From NCBI RefSeq assembly GCF_029637485.1, contig NZ_CP069128.1, positions 1,954,001 to 2,018,000 of the forward strand: a stretch of DNA of 64,000 bases, in the 5' to 3' direction. Of this stretch, positions 61,793 through 64,000 are shown in pieces. A program made the position numbers and the translations under genes. The notes beneath the pieces are model-generated. The model saw nothing but the letters and a program-made list of their open reading frames with translations, did not search any database and had not been told where the DNA came from. Source of the DNA: Sphingomonas sp. LHG3406-1 (GTDB lineage: Bacteria; Pseudomonadota; Alphaproteobacteria; Sphingomonadales; Sphingomonadaceae). Numbering within the stretch: the first letter of the stretch is position 1; every line of letters starts with the position of its first letter.

Positions 61793-62836
61793 TCAGGTGG
61801 CAATCGGAGCGAGATCGTCGATCCTCTGCCGGGTGAGGTAGGTCGCAAGCGCCGCCCGCGAGACGCGCGGATAGTGGCGGGCGGCAAAGGCCAGCATCGC
61901 GTCGCGATAGGCGATCCAGGCCCGCGCGCTGATCCGCCGGCCTTCCTCGGTGACGGTACCGACGCCAAGGCGGCCGTCCTCGAAATCCTCTGCGAGGACG
62001 GCGCGGAAGCTGGTGTTGAGCCTGGCGTCGATCCGCGCATAAGTGCCGGCGGAGGCGGGCGGGACCCGGTTGCGGGCGAGTGCCTCGAGCGTCTTGAGGA
62101 AGCGGTCGCGCACGCTTTCCTCGGCGCCAACGATGAACGCCCCGCGGAGCGTGCCGGAGAGGTCCTGGTCCCCGCCGGAATGAGCCGAGGCATAGGTTTC
62201 CATGGCGCGGCGCGCGGCCGCGAAGGCGGGACTTGCCGCATAGGCTTCCTTCCTCGCCAGAGCCGCGATCCGGCGATCCCGATCGACGATCGCGAAGCGG
62301 GCCTCGTGCGCTACGCAGATGCCGCCGAGTTGGCCGCTGGTCGCATCGTCGCAGACGGAAAAGGCCTTCCCGGGCTCAAGCTTGTGGAGGCGGGGAATGC
62401 GGATCGCATGCTCCATCGGCGCCGCCGTCTCGAGCCCGCAGGCGAGGTGGGTGGCGACGTCGAGGTTGCGAGCGGCGCCGCGGCCATTGGCATAGATGGT
62501 CATGAGCATGGCGCGACCCCCGAAATGGCCGACTTCATCTTCCTTTTCGGTGAAGGCGCAGAGGCGGGCCTTCACCGGGTCGGCGGGCCGGCCGATGCCA
62601 TGATAGAGCGCGTCGCTGTCGCAGCCCTTGAGCGCCTTCGCCTGCTCGGGCGTCGGGCGGTCGGAGGCGGGCGGCTCGGCGTGGAGGACCCGCGCACAGA
62701 TGGCGCGGCTCTCGGCATAGGGCTGCGCGCCGTCGGGACTGAGCCAGCCGAGTTCTGCGGTGGACCAGTCCCACGGCGCGGACGGCGCGGCTGCGGCGAG
62801 GAGGGCGAGCGGCAGCAGGGCGAGCAGGCGGCGCAT
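61793..62836 (-). CDS. Secreted protein with Sel1-like and LprI (DUF1311)-like regions
   Basis: 347 residues with a signal peptide (LLALLPLALLAAAAPS). The middle contains a Sel1-like repeat pair (GGRAMLMTIYANGRGAARNLDVATHLAC). The C-terminus resembles the LprI/DUF1311 lysozyme-inhibitor domain (LNTSFRAVLAEDFEDGRLGV ... RAWIAYRDAMLAFAA). Cysteines in the N-terminal half (CDSDALYHG, CAFTEKE, CVAHEAR) suggest disulfides. A periplasmic inhibitor or adaptor role is inference from domain type. Confidence 0.8.
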   Translation of the reverse strand: MRRLLALLPLALLAAAAPSAPWDWSTAELGWLSPDGAQPYAESRAICARVLHAEPPASDRPTPEQAKALKGCDSDALYHGIGRPADPVKARLCAFTEKEDEVGHFGGRAMLMTIYANGRGAARNLDVATHLACGLETAAPMEHAIRIPRLHKLEPGKAFSVCDDATSGQLGGICVAHEARFAIVDRDRRIAALARKEAYAASPAFAAARRAMETYASAHSGGDQDLSGTLRGAFIVGAEESVRDRFLKTLEALARNRVPPASAGTYARIDARLNTSFRAVLAEDFEDGRLGVGTVTEEGRRISARAWIAYRDAMLAFAARHYPRVSRAALATYLTRQRIDDLAPIAT

Positions 62837-62919
62837 GACCGCGATGGTGACAGATAGGGTGGCGGGAGCAAGCCCGCGGTTTAGCGCGGCGTTAACCTAG
62901 TTGGGCGAAGACGGTGGCG

Positions 62920-64000
62920 ATGTTCCAGTCGCCCCGCCCGCTGGTCGCTGCTGCACCCCTGCCCGACTTCGGAAGGGCAGGCACAAACGCGCCCGACTTC
63001 GGGAGGGCAGGCACAAACGCGCCCGACTTCGGAAGGGCAGGCACGATGGCGCCTACCTTCGGGCGGGCTTCGGCGCAGCGCCCGCCGGCGGCGCGCTTCA
63101 GCCTTGTGGTGGACCTTGCCGAGCGGCCGTTCAGCCGTGACTGGTGGCGGGGGGCCGCGACCCTGCTGGCGCTGATCGCCGGCGTCACCCAGCTTGCCCC
63201 GACAATGGAGCCGCTTCCCGCCGGATTGCCGATTGGCGAGGGGCCCGACCAGGTGCGGCAGGAAGAAGCGCTGATGGTCGGATCGCTGGACGGCGGCTCG
63301 AAGACCGGCCTCACCATGAGCGAAGGCCCACGCGCCAGGCCGATCGCCTCGGCCCCGGCGCGCCAGTCGCGCGATCTCAGCCTGACCTTTTCCAGCGGCG
63401 ACGAGCTTGGCCGGCTGCTCCAGCGCAGCGGCGCCGCGGCGGCCGATGCGTGGCGGGCGGCAGCGCTGGTGCGGGCGCAAGGCGCACTGCCGGCGGCCGG
63501 CACGACGCTGTCGCTCCGCCTCGGCGCGCCGGATTCAAGCGGGCAGCGTAGCATCGAGCGGCTTCACTATCGGGCACGGCTGGACCTCGAACTGACGCTT
63601 GGCCGCTCCGCCGATGGCGTGCTGCAGGTCGAACGCAAGGCGCTGGCGGTCGATCGTACGCCGCTGCGCATCCGCGGCAGCGTCGGCGGTGGGCTCTACT
63701 GGGCGCTGCGCTCGGCCGGCGCGACTCCCGCCCAGGCGGCGGACTATCTCCAGGCGATCGGCGCCAGTGTCGACGTCGGCAGCGAGGTCATGCCTGGAGA
63801 CCGGTTCGAACTGGTCATCGCGCAGGCGAGGGCATCGGGCGGCGAGACGGTTTCGGGACCCCTGCTCTATGCCGGGCTAGACCGGTCGGCCGGGCGAGAC
63901 CTGTCACTGGTCCGCTTCCCCATCCAAGGGCGCGTGCAGTGGATCGATGAGGGCGCTTCGCCCGAGCCGGTCCGCAGCGGGCTGATGACCCCGGTTGCCG
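62920..64000 (+). CDS. M23-family peptidoglycan endopeptidase, N-terminal part (runs off the window)
   Basis: An unbroken plus-strand frame from ATG 62920 to the last base; 360 residues are visible. Residues 15-51 are 3.6 copies of a decapeptide (PDFGRAGTNA). Then ARFSLVVDLAERPFSRDWWRG precedes one transmembrane helix (AATLLALIAGVTQLAP, an uncleaved signal anchor). A periplasmic region follows with LTFSSGDELGRLLQRSGA (LysM/OapA-like) and further beta segments. This matches the N-terminal half of sphingomonad M23 metallopeptidases; the HxxxD/HxH catalytic domain would lie beyond the window. An ATG at 63046 (Met 43) is an alternative start that would remove most repeats. Confidence 0.82.
   Translation, partial: MFQSPRPLVAAAPLPDFGRAGTNAPDFGRAGTNAPDFGRAGTMAPTFGRASAQRPPAARFSLVVDLAERPFSRDWWRGAATLLALIAGVTQLAPTMEPLPAGLPIGEGPDQVRQEEALMVGSLDGGSKTGLTMSEGPRARPIASAPARQSRDLSLTFSSGDELGRLLQRSGAAAADAWRAAALVRAQGALPAAGTTLSLRLGAPDSSGQRSIERLHYRARLDLELTLGRSADGVLQVERKALAVDRTPLRIRGSVGGGLYWALRSAGATPAQAADYLQAIGASVDVGSEVMPGDRFELVIAQARASGGETVSGPLLYAGLDRSAGRDLSLVRFPIQGRVQWIDEGASPEPVRSGLMTPVA
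62962..63072 (+). repeat. 30-bp tandem repeat, 3.6 copies, in the M23 peptidase gene
   Basis: Units start at 62962, 62992, 63022 and 63052 (partial), each CCCGACTTCGGAAGGGCAGG plus ten more bases, with one or two substitutions between copies. They encode PDFGRAGTNA. Each unit also holds a small inverted repeat (CTTCGGAAG), so slippage could change copy number in multiples of ten residues. Confidence 0.85.

Noticed and set aside
59928..61841. 637-codon plus-strand frame opposite the helicase
   Set aside because: Shadow frame of the Suv3-like helicase gene with low-complexity Gly/Ala/Glu product.
62962..63072. CRISPR-like reading of the 30-bp units
   Set aside because: Units are directly tandem without spacers and in frame with the M23 gene, so they are a coding tandem repeat.

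Overview
The window is GC-rich bacterial chromosome, almost fully coding, with many genes joined by ATGA/TGATG overlaps. Gene content points to an alphaproteobacterium of the Sphingomonadales: the DUF3576-leuS-lptE-holA arrangement next to parBA-rsmG-mnmG, a Suv3-like helicase beside an S4 protein and 7Fe ferredoxin FdxA, an ATP-sulfurylase CysD / CysN-CysC fusion, and several small secreted proteins of sphingomonad type. The species cannot be fixed from sequence alone.

Layout. 1-3.8 kb: mnmG (5' end outside the window), rsmG, parA, parB, with a perfect parS site inside the start of rsmG; this marks the origin-proximal chromosome-partition locus. 3.8-8.3 kb (minus): holA, lptE, leuS, DUF3576 lipoprotein. 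8.4-17.6 kb: outer-membrane protein, ThiE-like and YggS-like proteins, then a minus-strand run of ribA, xth, lolA, ribH, ribB (with an N-terminal HTH), ribE, ribD, a small membrane protein and a TonB-like protein. 17.6-22.9 kb: gltX, nadE, prs, a catalytically dead LapG-like protein, PspC and a 35-residue membrane peptide. 23.2-27.5 kb: a DUF4402 protein, PapD-like chaperone and usher-like protein, an atypical surface-fibre or secretion cluster. 27.5-35.3 kb: tRNA-Leu(GAG), zinc-ribbon protein, ftsE-ftsX-ydcF-plsC, pheT-pheS. 35.4-41 kb: an ScfR/RamB-type regulator divergent from DUF4170-aceA-glcB, a complete glyoxylate shunt. 41-50 kb: rplT-rpmI followed by many small accessory genes (SWIB, PilZ, DUF188, YdeI, zinc ribbon, S41 protease, peroxiredoxin). 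50-51.8 kb: a decayed YdeI copy, a candidate short RNA and a lower-GC DUF3800 gene, the only clear horizontally acquired patch. 51.8-57 kb: thiC under a TPP riboswitch and carrying an in-frame palindromic repeat, then cysD-cysNC. 57-64 kb: Met-rich lipoprotein, MipA/OmpV, an amber-interrupted lipoprotein, fdxA, S4, helicase, a Sel1/LprI-like protein, and the N-terminal part of an M23 peptidase with decapeptide repeats.

Most of the window is core metabolism and cell-envelope or cell-division machinery. The most unusual items are the DUF4402/chaperone/usher cluster, HTH-RibB with a palindrome just upstream whose 11-nt core recurs at the glyoxylate-shunt regulator, the repeat inserted in thiC, the pseudo-LapG, the apparent CTG start of FtsE, and several decaying or amber-interrupted small genes.
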